Origin: Salimicrobium halophilum
GTDB lineage: Bacteria; Bacillota; Bacilli; Bacillales; Halobacillaceae
DNA length: 64,000 nucleotides
Assembly (NCBI RefSeq): GCF_900100295.1
Contig: NZ_FNEV01000002.1
Coordinates: forward strand, 124,001 to 188,000
Direction of reading: 5' to 3'
Part shown: piece after piece, positions 32,858 through 40,488 of the stretch
How the letters are laid out: each line of letters begins with the position of its first letter
How positions within the stretch are numbered: the first letter of the stretch is position 1
Notes under the pieces: generated by a model
The model's database searches: none
The model's input: the letters and a program-made list of their open reading frames with translations, nothing else
Told to the model about the DNA's origin: nothing
Translations under genes and position numbers: made by a program

Positions 32858-33631
32858 ATGGAAGAGCAGATTTTGAATTATCTAAAGAAGATGAGTACCG
32901 ACTTTGAAGAGCTGAAAGAAGACGTTCATTCATTGAAGGAAGACAATCAATTATTCAGAAGCGACATCGCATCATTGAAAGAAGATAGTCGCACGTTGCA
33001 GGAAGGGTTCGAATCACTGCGGGAGGACAACCGTACGTTGCACGAAGGGTTCGAATCATTGCGGGAGGACAACCGCACGTTGCAGGAAGGGTTCGAATCA
33101 CTGCGGGAGGACAACCGTACGTTGCACGAAGGGTTCGAATCATTGCGGGAGGACAACCGCACGTTGCAGGAAGGGTTCGAATCACTGCGGGCGGACAACC
33201 GTACGTTGCACGAAGGGTTCGAATCATTGCGGGAGGACAACCGTACGTTGCAGGAAGGATTCGAATCATTGCGGGAGGACAACCGTACGTTGCACGAAGG
33301 GTTCGAATCATTGCGGGAGGATAATCGCTCGTTGCAGGAAGGATTCGAATCATTGCGGGGGGATAACCACGCAATGCAGAAAGATATTTCTTCCTTGAGT
33401 GAAAGGACATACTCCTTACAGACCAGCATGGTATCTCTGAAAGAGGAGCATCAGTCTTTGAGATCTGAAATGCATGAGCGGTTTGACGGGGTAGAAGCAA
33501 GGCTCGAAGGTGTAGGGAAGCAGTTCGAACAGACGAACGAAACCCGGATGAACGAATACGGTTTTGTGTTGAAAAAAGTGAATGACGTGGAGAAAGATGT
33601 ATATATGCTTAAGAATAAAAATAGAGAATGA
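32858..33631 (+). CDS. Coiled-coil protein with nine tandem 14-residue repeats
   Basis: 257 residues, no signal or TM helix. After a 44-residue helical start, nine near-identical units (consensus RTL-Q/H-EGFESLREDN) fill residues 45-170. The tail (HAMQKDISSLSERTYSLQTS to the end) is also coiled coil. Fourteen residues equal two heptads, so the repeats predict one long uninterrupted coil. The preceding LKEDN/LKEDS spacing keeps the same period, showing that the array grew from an older 14-residue pattern. Family unknown; such proteins often sit near the envelope or nucleoid as spacers. It ends at a hairpin terminator. Confidence 0.8.
   Translation: MEEQILNYLKKMSTDFEELKEDVHSLKEDNQLFRSDIASLKEDSRTLQEGFESLREDNRTLHEGFESLREDNRTLQEGFESLREDNRTLHEGFESLREDNRTLQEGFESLRADNRTLHEGFESLREDNRTLQEGFESLREDNRTLHEGFESLREDNRSLQEGFESLRGDNHAMQKDISSLSERTYSLQTSMVSLKEEHQSLRSEMHERFDGVEARLEGVGKQFEQTNETRMNEYGFVLKKVNDVEKDVYMLKNKNRE
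32990..33367 (+). repeat. In-frame minisatellite, nine 42-bp units
   Basis: Nine head-to-tail 42-bp copies with only a few base differences. Copies alternate strictly between a Gln codon (CAG) and a His codon (CAC) at one position, giving an 84-bp higher-order period. Units five and nine carry single changes (Ala or Gly for Glu). Near-identity at silent sites shows recent amplification. Confidence 0.97.
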
Positions 33632-33634
33632 TTT

Positions 33635-33676
33635 GAACTCCTACCGCAGAGAAGCCTCTGCAGTGGGAGTTTTATA
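33635..33676 (+). terminator. Rho-independent terminator
   Basis: AACTCC-t-ACcGCAGAG pairs with CTCTGCaGTgGGAGTT around a 4-base loop and is followed by TTTATA, just after the coiled-coil stop codon. Confidence 0.88.
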
Positions 33677-33716
33677 CTATGAACAAATTACTTATCAGCT
33701 TTTTTGGTTTATAGCC

Positions 33717-33759
33717 TTGTAATACGAGGTACATCGTTATACAATGTAACAAAAGTTAC
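33717..33759 (+). promoter_or_regulatory. Promoter with operator-like palindrome before the PadR operon
   Basis: TTGTAA (33717-33722) and TACAAT (33740-33745) are 17 bases apart, a good sigma-A promoter. Directly after the -10 lies GTAAC-AAAA-GTTAC (33746-33759), within ATGTAAC..., which suits a repressor covering the start site. The operon encodes a PadR regulator, so autoregulation is likely. Confidence 0.55.
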
Positions 33760-33784
33760 CAGAAACCTGAGGGGAGGGTCCGCT

Positions 33785-34231
33785 ATGTTTAAAACGAAGA
33801 GGAGACTATGGGGGTCGGCCTTTGTTATCACCTTGCTTTCCCTAGCCGCTATTTATCAATTCGCTTTCGGCGGACAGTATCTTGATTACGGTATGACGGA
33901 GGAAGGGCAATTCGTTTTGAAAGAAGGAATCGGGCAAGGCACGCCCATCACCAATACGGACGTGCGCGGAGAAGAGGAAGGATTGAATCGCCTGGGTGGC
34001 TATATGAACACATTCAACATGGGAATTTGGGTGCTGATTCTTGCTGTATCTCTCTTTGCAGCAACGTTCATAACATTGAGGAATGATCACCTCATGGGCA
34101 AACATCCAAAACGGAAACGCTATCTTTGGTGGATGTGGATTGGGACAGCGTTGGCTCTCGCCATGTTCGTCGTTTACTGGACCAGGTATATCAAACTGAT
34201 CAATGAAGGAATTCACAGCGTTCTATTTTAA
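33785..34231 (+). CDS. Three-TM membrane protein, first gene of the PadR operon
   Basis: 148 residues from the ATG at 33785 (GAGGGGAGG upstream). TM helices at about 10-28, 78-96 and 117-136; the extracytoplasmic loop between the first two is acidic and Gly-rich (TEEGQFVLKEGIGQGTPITN). No family recognised. It lies 20 bases before the PadR gene. PadR operons often control envelope-stress or drug-response membrane proteins, which fits but is not shown. Confidence 0.65.
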   Translation: MFKTKRRLWGSAFVITLLSLAAIYQFAFGGQYLDYGMTEEGQFVLKEGIGQGTPITNTDVRGEEEGLNRLGGYMNTFNMGIWVLILAVSLFAATFITLRNDHLMGKHPKRKRYLWWMWIGTALALAMFVVYWTRYIKLINEGIHSVLF

Positions 34232-34251
34232 AAAACGAGGAGGGATCATGA

Positions 34252-34575
34252 ATGGACCGTGAAATCATGAAAGGAAGCATCGACATATTGATGTTGAACC
34301 TGATCAGTCGTCGCGACCGATACGGATACGAAATCGTAAGAGACCTGAAGCAGCAGAGTGAAGCGCTTTACAACATGAGTGAAGGGACGCTTTATCCTGC
34401 GTTGAAGCGTTTGGAGAAGAAGGAGTGGCTTTCCTCCTACTGGTCGGAAACAGATAGTGGCCGGCGGAAGTATTACCGAATCACGGGGGATGGTCGGGAG
34501 GTACTTGATAAAAAGCTGGAAGATTGGAAGAGCGTGAACGACCTTATCATCAAAACGTCGGAGGACCTGTCATGA
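34252..34575 (+). CDS. PadR-family transcriptional regulator
   Basis: 107 residues. A winged-helix domain fills the chain: MKGSIDILMLNLISRRDRYGYEIVRDLK, then YNMSEGTLYPALKRLEKKEWL and SGRRKYYRITGDGREVL, the typical PadR motifs. GAGGAGGGATCATGA precedes the ATG. Its stop overlaps the start of the HAAS-domain gene by four bases. PadR proteins are dimeric repressors released by small ligands or by stress on partner membrane proteins. Confidence 0.92.
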   Translation: MDREIMKGSIDILMLNLISRRDRYGYEIVRDLKQQSEALYNMSEGTLYPALKRLEKKEWLSSYWSETDSGRRKYYRITGDGREVLDKKLEDWKSVNDLIIKTSEDLS

Positions 34576-35429
34576 AGAATCTGGAGAAGCATGTCGAACA
34601 TATACTCGATCATATGCAGAGTCCTGAAGAGGAGCGCGAGGATATTCGTGAAGAACTGCTATCTCATCTTCAGGATTCCTATACTTATCATAAAAATCAA
34701 GGGGATTCGGATAAACAGGCGGAGCGGAAAGCTTTGTCCGACTTCGGGGACCCGGATGTAATCGGGAAAGGGATGCAGGATAGCATGTACCCCTTCCAGC
34801 GACAGTTACTCTATATTATCGGTGGAGCGACGATTCTCTATGGGATATTGTTCTATCTGTTCGTTGTGTTCACAAGTGGAGAGGAATATCTGTACTGGCT
34901 GATGATTCAATTTCTTACCGGAAGTGCTGTCGTTCTTGCCGGCATCAACATTGCATGGATGGGGCGTCATTACTGGCTTCTGAATGTGATTGTGATGCTT
35001 TCCGCTATCTGGAATGGGTTCAACATAACGATTGTGGTTTATACTACCGGCTTTGTCATATTTAGTGCATTTAGCATCCTGCTGATAATCGCCGCTCTTA
35101 TTTTCATGGTGCGCAATTCTTATTTATCAACAAATGTAGCGGAAGTTCCGAAACGGGAGCGGGTTGCAATGAAGATCAGCTACACCGTCAATATTCTGTT
35201 CGGAGTAATGATTGCCGCAGCTGCATTGTTCATCATATTCGGCTTCATGGTGTTCGGGGGGTTCTCCCGTATTCTCTTAATACCAACAGGGGCAATCGTC
35301 GCCTGGCTGATCTTTTTCCGTTGGCAGATGAGATGGATCAGGAAGAGTCCTGTTTCTGCCATGATCGGTGGGCTCGTTTTTCTAGTGGCAGTCGTCGGAG
35401 GACCGTTTTTAGTCATGTATGTCTGGTAA
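34572..35429 (+). CDS. HAAS-domain membrane protein (PadR partner)
   Basis: 285 residues from the ATG at 34572 (ATGA overlap with padR). The first 75 residues form the HAAS/permease-prefix helical domain (EEREDIREELLSHLQDSYTY, ERKALSDFGDPDVIGKGM) that typically accompanies PadR regulators. About six TM helices follow (78-285). The pair is thought to work as a sensor-regulator unit; the signal is unknown. No transport or enzyme motif is visible. Confidence 0.82.
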   Translation: MKNLEKHVEHILDHMQSPEEEREDIREELLSHLQDSYTYHKNQGDSDKQAERKALSDFGDPDVIGKGMQDSMYPFQRQLLYIIGGATILYGILFYLFVVFTSGEEYLYWLMIQFLTGSAVVLAGINIAWMGRHYWLLNVIVMLSAIWNGFNITIVVYTTGFVIFSAFSILLIIAALIFMVRNSYLSTNVAEVPKRERVAMKISYTVNILFGVMIAAAALFIIFGFMVFGGFSRILLIPTGAIVAWLIFFRWQMRWIRKSPVSAMIGGLVFLVAVVGGPFLVMYVW

Positions 35430-35435
35430 GGAGGA

Positions 35436-36473
35436 ATGATGATGAGAACAAAAAAGAAAAACATCCTTTTTCTCACAGGTATGGTTGTTCTGTTCGGTCT
35501 GTTGTACGGAGCAGGGGTTTATTTTGCGGAGGAACCGGTGGGAAAAAGCGGCTTCACCAGGGCTCCGGCTTTGTCAGAAGATGGAGAGCAACTCGCGTTT
35601 GTTCATTATAATAAAGGCGTATCGTCGCTCTATACGGTGGATGCTTCAGGAGGGGGAGCGAAACAACTGCTGCAGGCGAAAGAAGGAAAGGAATTCGAAA
35701 AACCTGCCTTTTCCCCGAATGGAAGTAAAATTGCTTATTTAAGGACATGGCGGACAGAGGGGATTCCCTATAGTCAGCTGATGATGTATGACCTTGAAAG
35801 GGGAAAGAACTATCCTGTGCAGAGTTCAGATGCTTATATTTCCAAAGCTGTCTTCGCACCATCGGGCGATTCGATGTATGTAGCGGAAGGAGCGGAGTAT
35901 GATGAACAGCCGCAAGGGGATGGTTTTTTCGCCAGGGATTACGATGTACATGAAATCGATCTCGCTTCGGATGAGAAGACGAAGCTCACCGACATGGGAT
36001 TGACCTCTCTTTCGTCTATCGAGGTGTTTCCTGAAGGAGAGCGCCTTCTTCTTTCCTATTATGCATATGGAAAAGGAGATATGGTCCAGATATTTAATAT
36101 GGAAACGGAAAACATCGAAACTCTAACCGCTGACTCGTCCTATGAATCCGGGGCGATGGATGGGCCTTCCTACGGAGCACCTGCGATTTCTCCGGAAGGG
36201 GACAGGATTGCTTTCTCAGACGTGACGCGGACGACTGATGGAACGTATGAATATGAAGTCATGTCTATGAACATGGACGGCACGGACGTGAAGCAGGTGA
36301 CAGAATTCTATGAAATGACGACGGAGCCTATATATTTCCCGGACGGAGAGCGGATGCTCGTTACGGTCGATCAGAACTTCGCAGGAAGAACGGAAGAATA
36401 TGAATACTGGAGTGTCGATTTGGAAGGAAATGGCCGGGACAAAATAGAAATAGATATACCGGAGGAGGGATAA
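35436..36473 (+). CDS. Exported TolB-like beta-propeller protein
   Basis: 345 residues. The start is one of three successive ATG/Met codons after TAAGGAGGA. An N-terminal TM/signal (about 10-30) is followed by WD40/TolB-type repeats (RAPALSEDGEQLAFVHY, KPAFSPNGSKIAYLRT, KAVFAPSGDSMYVAEG, APAISPEGDRIAFSDV, PIYFPDGERMLVTV). The protein is anchored outside the membrane. It is six bases after the HAAS gene, so it belongs to the PadR operon. Binding role likely; no peptidase domain present. Confidence 0.82.
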   Translation: MMMRTKKKNILFLTGMVVLFGLLYGAGVYFAEEPVGKSGFTRAPALSEDGEQLAFVHYNKGVSSLYTVDASGGGAKQLLQAKEGKEFEKPAFSPNGSKIAYLRTWRTEGIPYSQLMMYDLERGKNYPVQSSDAYISKAVFAPSGDSMYVAEGAEYDEQPQGDGFFARDYDVHEIDLASDEKTKLTDMGLTSLSSIEVFPEGERLLLSYYAYGKGDMVQIFNMETENIETLTADSSYESGAMDGPSYGAPAISPEGDRIAFSDVTRTTDGTYEYEVMSMNMDGTDVKQVTEFYEMTTEPIYFPDGERMLVTVDQNFAGRTEEYEYWSVDLEGNGRDKIEIDIPEEG

Positions 36474-36475
36474 GG

Positions 36476-36640
36476 TTGAAGCTGGTATTTTATATGCTGG
36501 CCATGCTTTCAGCTGTCTTTACCGTATCGGTCGTCTATTCTCTTTTCGTCTATGAGGATTTTCGTTTACTGGATGCTGCAGCGGTCGTTGTGTTTGCATG
36601 GCTGGCATCGATAGTAAAAAGGAAAGAGCAGACAGCATAG
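36476..36640 (+). CDS. Small two-TM protein, TTG start, last gene of the PadR operon
   Basis: 54 residues: residues 2-24 and 33-46 are hydrophobic and the end is basic (SIVKRKEQTA). TTG at 36476 follows GGAGGAGGGATAAGG with no better start in frame, and lies two bases after the preceding stop. No family recognised; spacing and a terminator directly behind it support it. Confidence 0.6.
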   Translation: MKLVFYMLAMLSAVFTVSVVYSLFVYEDFRLLDAAAVVVFAWLASIVKRKEQTA

Positions 36641-36642
36641 GA

Positions 36643-36672
36643 AAAGCGCCCGTATTATGCGGGCGCTTTCAG
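36643..36672. terminator. Bidirectional terminator
   Basis: AAAGCGCCCG pairs with CGGGCGCTTT around a 7-base loop directly after the small gene stop, between convergent genes. The T-tail is short. Confidence 0.85.
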
Positions 36673-36676
36673 TGTC

Positions 36677-37678
36677 TTATTTTTCAGAGCGTAGGGGAGG
36701 ACCGTATTCGTTTAGGTCTCCGTTGTTCAAGTCATCGACGTGTTTGTAAAGAATGTCGTCGATTTCTTTCAGGTCGTCCGCGGAAAGATTCGCTTCATCT
36801 GCCCCCTGAACACCTTCGACTTGGGAAGGTTTACGGGCACCCCAAAGGACGAAGTCTGTGCCGGATTCGTGATCCATCAGCCAGCGGACGGCAAGCTGAA
36901 TCAGGTTCAGGTCGCGCTTATCCGCGAATTCTTGCAGTTCTTCAACCGCATCGATGAAAGCAGGGAAACGGTCGCCCTGGAACAATTCGATATTGCTTCG
37001 AAGGTCCCCGTCCGGGAACGTTGCATCTTTCGTATATTTCCCGGTAAGCATGCCGTGAGCAAGAGAACCCCAGGAGAGTGTGGCGATATCATGCTTATGA
37101 CAATAATCGAACCAGTCGATCAGGTAACGCTGCAGCATGTTCAAGTGCATCTGGGATGTATGGATCGGAGCATATTTCTGCCATTCGTCCATTTGTTCAG
37201 GGCTGAAGTTGCTGACGCCGATCGCTCGGATCTTCCCTTCATCGAAGAATTCTTTCATTTTCTTCGCGGTCGTTTCGATCGACTCATCCGTGTCCGGCCA
37301 GTGGATCTGGTAGACGTCGATGTAGTCGGTCTGAAGACGATGCAGGCTGTCGTTCAGTTCTTTCTCCAGTCGCTCTGGTCTCGTGTCACGGAATGCACCA
37401 TCGTCACTAAAATTGATTCCTGCTTTCGTTGCAAGGACGAGATCTTTGCGGTCTACCTCTGAGGTCTGGATCGCTCTTCCTACAAGCTCTTCAGACAGTC
37501 CCTGTCCATAAGCAGGCGCTGTATCTATCATTGTTACCCCTTTGTCGATCGCTTGTTTCACTGTCTGTATGGAAGCTTCTTCATCCGTACCTCCCCATCC
37601 GGAGCCTCCGATGGCCCATGTGCCGAGAGCGATACGTGTCGCTTCTACGTTGCTTTTTCCTAATGTACTTTTTTCCAT
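36677..37678 (-). CDS. Aldo/keto reductase (YccK/IolS-like)
   Basis: 333 residues from the ATG at 37678 (AGGAGG nine bases upstream). AKR tetrad D52, Y57, K85 and H126 in MIDTAPAYGQG, LATKAG and QIHWPD. The C-terminal half has AVRWLMDHESGTDFVLWGARKPSQVEG, the cofactor-binding stretch of AKR11-type Bacillus enzymes. NADP-dependent, cytoplasmic; substrate not deducible. Open sequence upstream of this start has no ribosome site and reads as noncoding. Confidence 0.9.
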   Translation of the reverse strand: MEKSTLGKSNVEATRIALGTWAIGGSGWGGTDEEASIQTVKQAIDKGVTMIDTAPAYGQGLSEELVGRAIQTSEVDRKDLVLATKAGINFSDDGAFRDTRPERLEKELNDSLHRLQTDYIDVYQIHWPDTDESIETTAKKMKEFFDEGKIRAIGVSNFSPEQMDEWQKYAPIHTSQMHLNMLQRYLIDWFDYCHKHDIATLSWGSLAHGMLTGKYTKDATFPDGDLRSNIELFQGDRFPAFIDAVEELQEFADKRDLNLIQLAVRWLMDHESGTDFVLWGARKPSQVEGVQGADEANLSADDLKEIDDILYKHVDDLNNGDLNEYGPPLRSEK

Positions 37679-37806
37679 AATGTAAAACCTCCTATGAGAT
37701 TCTGCTATTCCCCGTGATATGGAAAAGGAAACATGGCAGAAAAATAAGGGAGCAAAACGAAACGTAAATGATTCTGAAACGTAAGCAAAGAGGAGGAGGG
37801 AGCGAA

Positions 37807-38106
37807 ATGCCAGAATGTGAAAACTGCAAGTATACATGGACGTGGAAAGAGACTATCAGAAAAAGCTTCCGAAGTTCGTTGGGAATGAATTGTCCGAATT
37901 GTGGGGAAAAGCAGTACTGGACGCTTAAATCAAAGCGGATGAATGGTTTATTACCGATGACCGTTCCTCTCGTCATGGTGCTTTACCTTTTGTTTGATCT
38001 GCCTGCGGCTGTAGCCCTTGCGGCTTTGTTCCTGGCTTTTCTTGTAATCATGATTATTCAACCGTTTCTTGTCGACGTAGGGAATGACGACGAAATGATC
38101 GGTTAG
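37807..38106 (+). CDS. Zinc-ribbon membrane protein (CxxC-x20-CxxC type)
   Basis: 99 residues from the ATG at 37807 (GAGGAGGAGGGAG upstream). C4-x2-C7 and C29-x2-C32 make a zinc ribbon with the basic WKETIRKSFRSSLG between them. Two TM helices follow (about 52-68 and 70-88) with an acidic tail. This matches the small Firmicute family known as cxxc_20_cxxc; function unknown. First of a run of small membrane-protein genes. Confidence 0.78.
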   Translation: MPECENCKYTWTWKETIRKSFRSSLGMNCPNCGEKQYWTLKSKRMNGLLPMTVPLVMVLYLLFDLPAAVALAALFLAFLVIMIIQPFLVDVGNDDEMIG

Positions 38107-38122
38107 AAGAGGGAGGGATACG

Positions 38123-38305
38123 ATGAAGACCTATCATGTATTGTTCAGTATCATTCTGCTTTTACATACGATGACACTTATTAATGTCACATTTCTTGAC
38201 GGAGGTTGGAATGGCATAGTGATGTGGCTGTCCACCGTCCTATTTTTGATAGCGGTACTCTTCTTTTCGACAGAGTTCCGGGCAGAAAGACGGCAGAAAT
38301 CATGA
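38123..38305 (+). CDS. Small two-TM protein, 60 residues
   Basis: TM helices at about 5-24 and 30-48, basic C-terminus (RAERRQKS). AAGAGGGAGGGATACG precedes the ATG. It overlaps the next gene by four bases (ATGA). Not recognised. Confidence 0.65.
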   Translation: MKTYHVLFSIILLLHTMTLINVTFLDGGWNGIVMWLSTVLFLIAVLFFSTEFRAERRQKS

Positions 38306-38805
38306 AGATAGGAGTGGTTCTTTGGCTGGCTTCACTTATGATGACGGGCTATTCGCTCTACGCCAACCTTGAAAACAAGTGGCTCCTCATGCCTCCGGTG
38401 TGGGTAATGTTCATCATGACGGTCATAGCTTTCATTCTTATTTTCAGAGACCGGAGTCGTGGAAGATTTCTTGCGCTCGTAGGGACAGGCGGGACAGCTA
38501 TTCTCCTGATAACAGCGCTGATGCTGACCAGTTTAGCTTCTTCTATGGGGGCGAGGGAGTATATAAAAAGTGTTGAATCTCCAGAAGGGGACTATAAGGT
38601 CGAAGTTTATCGAATCAATCCAGGAGCTTCCGGAGGATACCGCATACTTGCAGAGTTGCACGGAGCTCTTTGGTTCAAAAAACGTATTTATAACCAGGAG
38701 CGGGTGGAAGATATACCGGTCCGATGGGAAGATGAACATACTGTCGTATTCGGAGAGCTACCACTTGATCTGAAAGAGGGAGAAACGCATGGATATGGGC
38801 AGTAA
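38302..38805 (+). CDS. DUF5412-like membrane protein
   Basis: 167 residues. Three TM helices in the first 85 residues, then an extracytoplasmic domain starting SVESPEGDYKVEVYRINPGASGGYRI and continuing with a Lys-Arg-Ile-Tyr and WEDEHTVVFGELPLDLKEGE pattern, as in the DUF5412 proteins of Bacillus. Function unknown. Translationally coupled to the preceding small gene by ATGA. Confidence 0.7.
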   Translation: MKIGVVLWLASLMMTGYSLYANLENKWLLMPPVWVMFIMTVIAFILIFRDRSRGRFLALVGTGGTAILLITALMLTSLASSMGAREYIKSVESPEGDYKVEVYRINPGASGGYRILAELHGALWFKKRIYNQERVEDIPVRWEDEHTVVFGELPLDLKEGETHGYGQ

Positions 38806-38840
38806 ATTACATAAGTTCAAGAAGGTGGGTGTTCTGAGTC

Positions 38841-39074
38841 ATGCGCAGTCTTAAATTATTTCTCGCGATCATTGTACTTATTATCGCCGGGGTAGGTCTT
38901 ATCACTGATAACAACGCGCTACTTCCGTATATGTTTCTAGTCCTAGGTGCAATGACGTTCGTACACGGGCTGGATGAAAGGTTGAAAAATACGCGATCAT
39001 TTTGGGCGTATCTAAGCTTTGCGATTACCGCTTTTGTATGGTTCATCGCTTTGGCGATTCTTTTTGAATCTTGA
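38841..39074 (+). CDS. YczI-like DUF3953 membrane protein
   Basis: 77 residues, three TM helices. The sequence PYMFLVLGAMTFVHGLDERLKNTRSFWAY matches the pattern of the small YczI/DUF3953 family, and the protein at 59238-59504 has the same layout (LMLLGLSGVMAITGMDDYERGKKFWSY). Function unknown. RBS GAAGGTGGG. Confidence 0.72.
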   Translation: MRSLKLFLAIIVLIIAGVGLITDNNALLPYMFLVLGAMTFVHGLDERLKNTRSFWAYLSFAITAFVWFIALAILFES

Positions 39075-39094
39075 TTTGATGGGAGGAGGAACGT

Positions 39095-39292
39095 ATGAGT
39101 AGAAAACAAATAATGATGGCTATCGGAACGGTCGTACTTATTCTTGCGATAGCAATCATCATTGGTTCGGAGTCGTATTTCAATCATCAGGCTATTATGA
39201 ATGCGAGTGATCAGTGTTATGACAAGGGTGGCAGCCCGGAGGTAGTGAAAAGTTTTCTCGGTATGGATTATTCTTTTTCATGTGATATGTAA
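39095..39292 (+). CDS. Single-TM protein with an exported Cys-containing tail
   Basis: 65 residues: one TM helix (about 6-24) and a C-terminal tail of 40 residues with two cysteines (C42 and C63), which could pair outside the cell. GGGAGGAGGAACGT precedes the ATG. Not recognised. Last gene before a terminator. Confidence 0.62.
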   Translation: MSRKQIMMAIGTVVLILAIAIIIGSESYFNHQAIMNASDQCYDKGGSPEVVKSFLGMDYSFSCDM

Positions 39293-39293
39293 A

Positions 39294-39324
39294 AAACCAG
39301 GGGAAAGGAGGCTGCCCCTGGTTT
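39294..39324. terminator. Bidirectional terminator
   Basis: AAACCAGGGG pairs with CCCCTGGTTT around an 11-base loop, between the convergent small gene and the YndM-like gene, with A/T runs on both sides. Confidence 0.88.
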
Positions 39325-39328
39325 ATCA

Positions 39329-39775
39329 TCAACGTTCGTCGTTTTCCTGATTTTCCTGATCATAAGGGAAAATCTCTTTGGAAGCTTCGGTTCTGAGATC
39401 AGCGGAAGGGTTCACTTCACGCATTTCTTTCTTCTCATTCTCGATGCTTCTCGCTACCGACTGGTGGAAGAAATACTCAAAAATGGTGAGTGACAAAGCG
39501 GAGATCAGACTGGCCGCAAATACCCCGTCACCGATAGTCAACGCATCCGACATGAAGTAGACGACAGCAAACGTAAGGACGAAGTCTCCTCCTGTAGCTA
39601 TCGAGTTATTTGTACTCGGAAGCAACAGGGCATCACCAAGATATCCGATTCCTGCAAGCACAAGAGAAATGAGGAATACGTTTCCGAAAGATACGTCAAA
39701 TCCCATACCTAAAATGACTAGAAGAATGCCGAACGTAATCAGAAATTTCGTTGCAAATAATCTAAAATGTGTCAC
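39329..39775 (-). CDS. YndM-like DUF2512 membrane protein
   Basis: 148 residues from GTG at 39775, chosen because GAGGAGGTG lies seven bases before it; an in-frame TTG overlaps that ribosome site. Four TM helices (about 10-110) with the internal motif GYLGDALLLPSTNNSIATGGDF typical of YndM/DUF2512, then an acidic cytoplasmic tail (QENQENDER). Function unknown. Confidence 0.78.
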   Translation of the reverse strand: MTHFRLFATKFLITFGILLVILGMGFDVSFGNVFLISLVLAGIGYLGDALLLPSTNNSIATGGDFVLTFAVVYFMSDALTIGDGVFAASLISALSLTIFEYFFHQSVARSIENEKKEMREVNPSADLRTEASKEIFPYDQENQENDER

Positions 39776-39912
39776 AACATAACACCTCCTCAAGTTATAC
39801 TCTCTGCAGATCCGCTGAAACTATTCGGTCCTGCATTTTCCTGTAAAAAAGAAGGATAATCTGAAGAGCGCTGTAGTCAGGTTTGAAAGAAATGAGAAAA
39901 GAAGGTGGAACA

Positions 39913-40338
39913 ATGGAATTCACAGCGAAACCTGCAAGAAGCATCCTTGTTTTCTTTCTGTTGTTGAGTGTTACAGGCGTCAGTCGCAGCAATTACCTGA
40001 ATGTAACGATTGTTTTCCTATGTGCTGCTGCTTTTTTACTCGTGAGCTTACTGCTAAGTTTCCGGATGAAGATCGAAGACAGTCGCTTATCATACGTGGT
40101 GTTTATCGCAAACTTGAAGGTATATCAAAGAACAGTTTCACCTGAAGATATCAAGAAAATAAAGTTCAAACGTGCCGGATGGATGAAGAAGAAGGTGGTG
40201 GTAAAAATGACTAAAGGATTCAACTGGAGAGTTCTTCATTTTGAGCCTGAGACGATATATAGGGAATTGGAGTTGTATGCAAATAGCGAAGAGATTCCTG
40301 TTATAAAAACGAATAATTATTGCGTGTTGGAAAAATAA
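39913..40338 (+). CDS. Two-TM protein with PH-like domain, paralogue of 10329-10745
   Basis: 141 residues from the ATG at 39913 (AAGAAGGTGGAACA upstream). Two TM helices in the first 52 residues, then a basic beta-rich domain. The stretch EDIKKIKFKRAGWMKKKVVVK aligns without gaps to the protein at 10329-10745. Function unknown. It is followed by a 33-residue membrane peptide gene. Confidence 0.65.
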   Translation: MEFTAKPARSILVFFLLLSVTGVSRSNYLNVTIVFLCAAAFLLVSLLLSFRMKIEDSRLSYVVFIANLKVYQRTVSPEDIKKIKFKRAGWMKKKVVVKMTKGFNWRVLHFEPETIYRELELYANSEEIPVIKTNNYCVLEK

Positions 40339-40361
40339 TTGCGCTGAGAGGAGGATTAGAA

Positions 40362-40463
40362 ATGGGGTTCGTTATTGCAGTGTTGTCCGTTCTTTCGTCC
40401 GTCGTGTTCCTTTACTATATGGGGAAATCGGGGTTCAAGTGGGGAGAGAGAAACAAGGATTGA
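40362..40463 (+). CDS. Membrane micropeptide, 33 residues
   Basis: One hydrophobic helix (residues 2-20, starting MGFVIAVLSVLSSVVFLYY) followed by a basic Gly-rich tail (GKSGFKWGERNKD). GAGAGGAGGATTAGAA gives a strong ribosome site, which is the main reason to accept this very short gene. Function unknown. Confidence 0.55.
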   Translation: MGFVIAVLSVLSSVVFLYYMGKSGFKWGERNKD

Positions 40464-40488
40464 ATAGTATACAGAAAGGGGAGTAGTA

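Noticed and set aside
32990-33367. Regular repeats reminiscent of a CRISPR array
   Set aside because: Units are contiguous with no unique spacers, are in frame and encode a heptad pattern; no cas genes are present.
32947-33500. Two long antisense open frames across the 42-bp repeats
   Set aside because: The repeat has no stop codons in several frames, so tandem copies create long open frames automatically. Neither has a ribosome site or a non-repeat domain.
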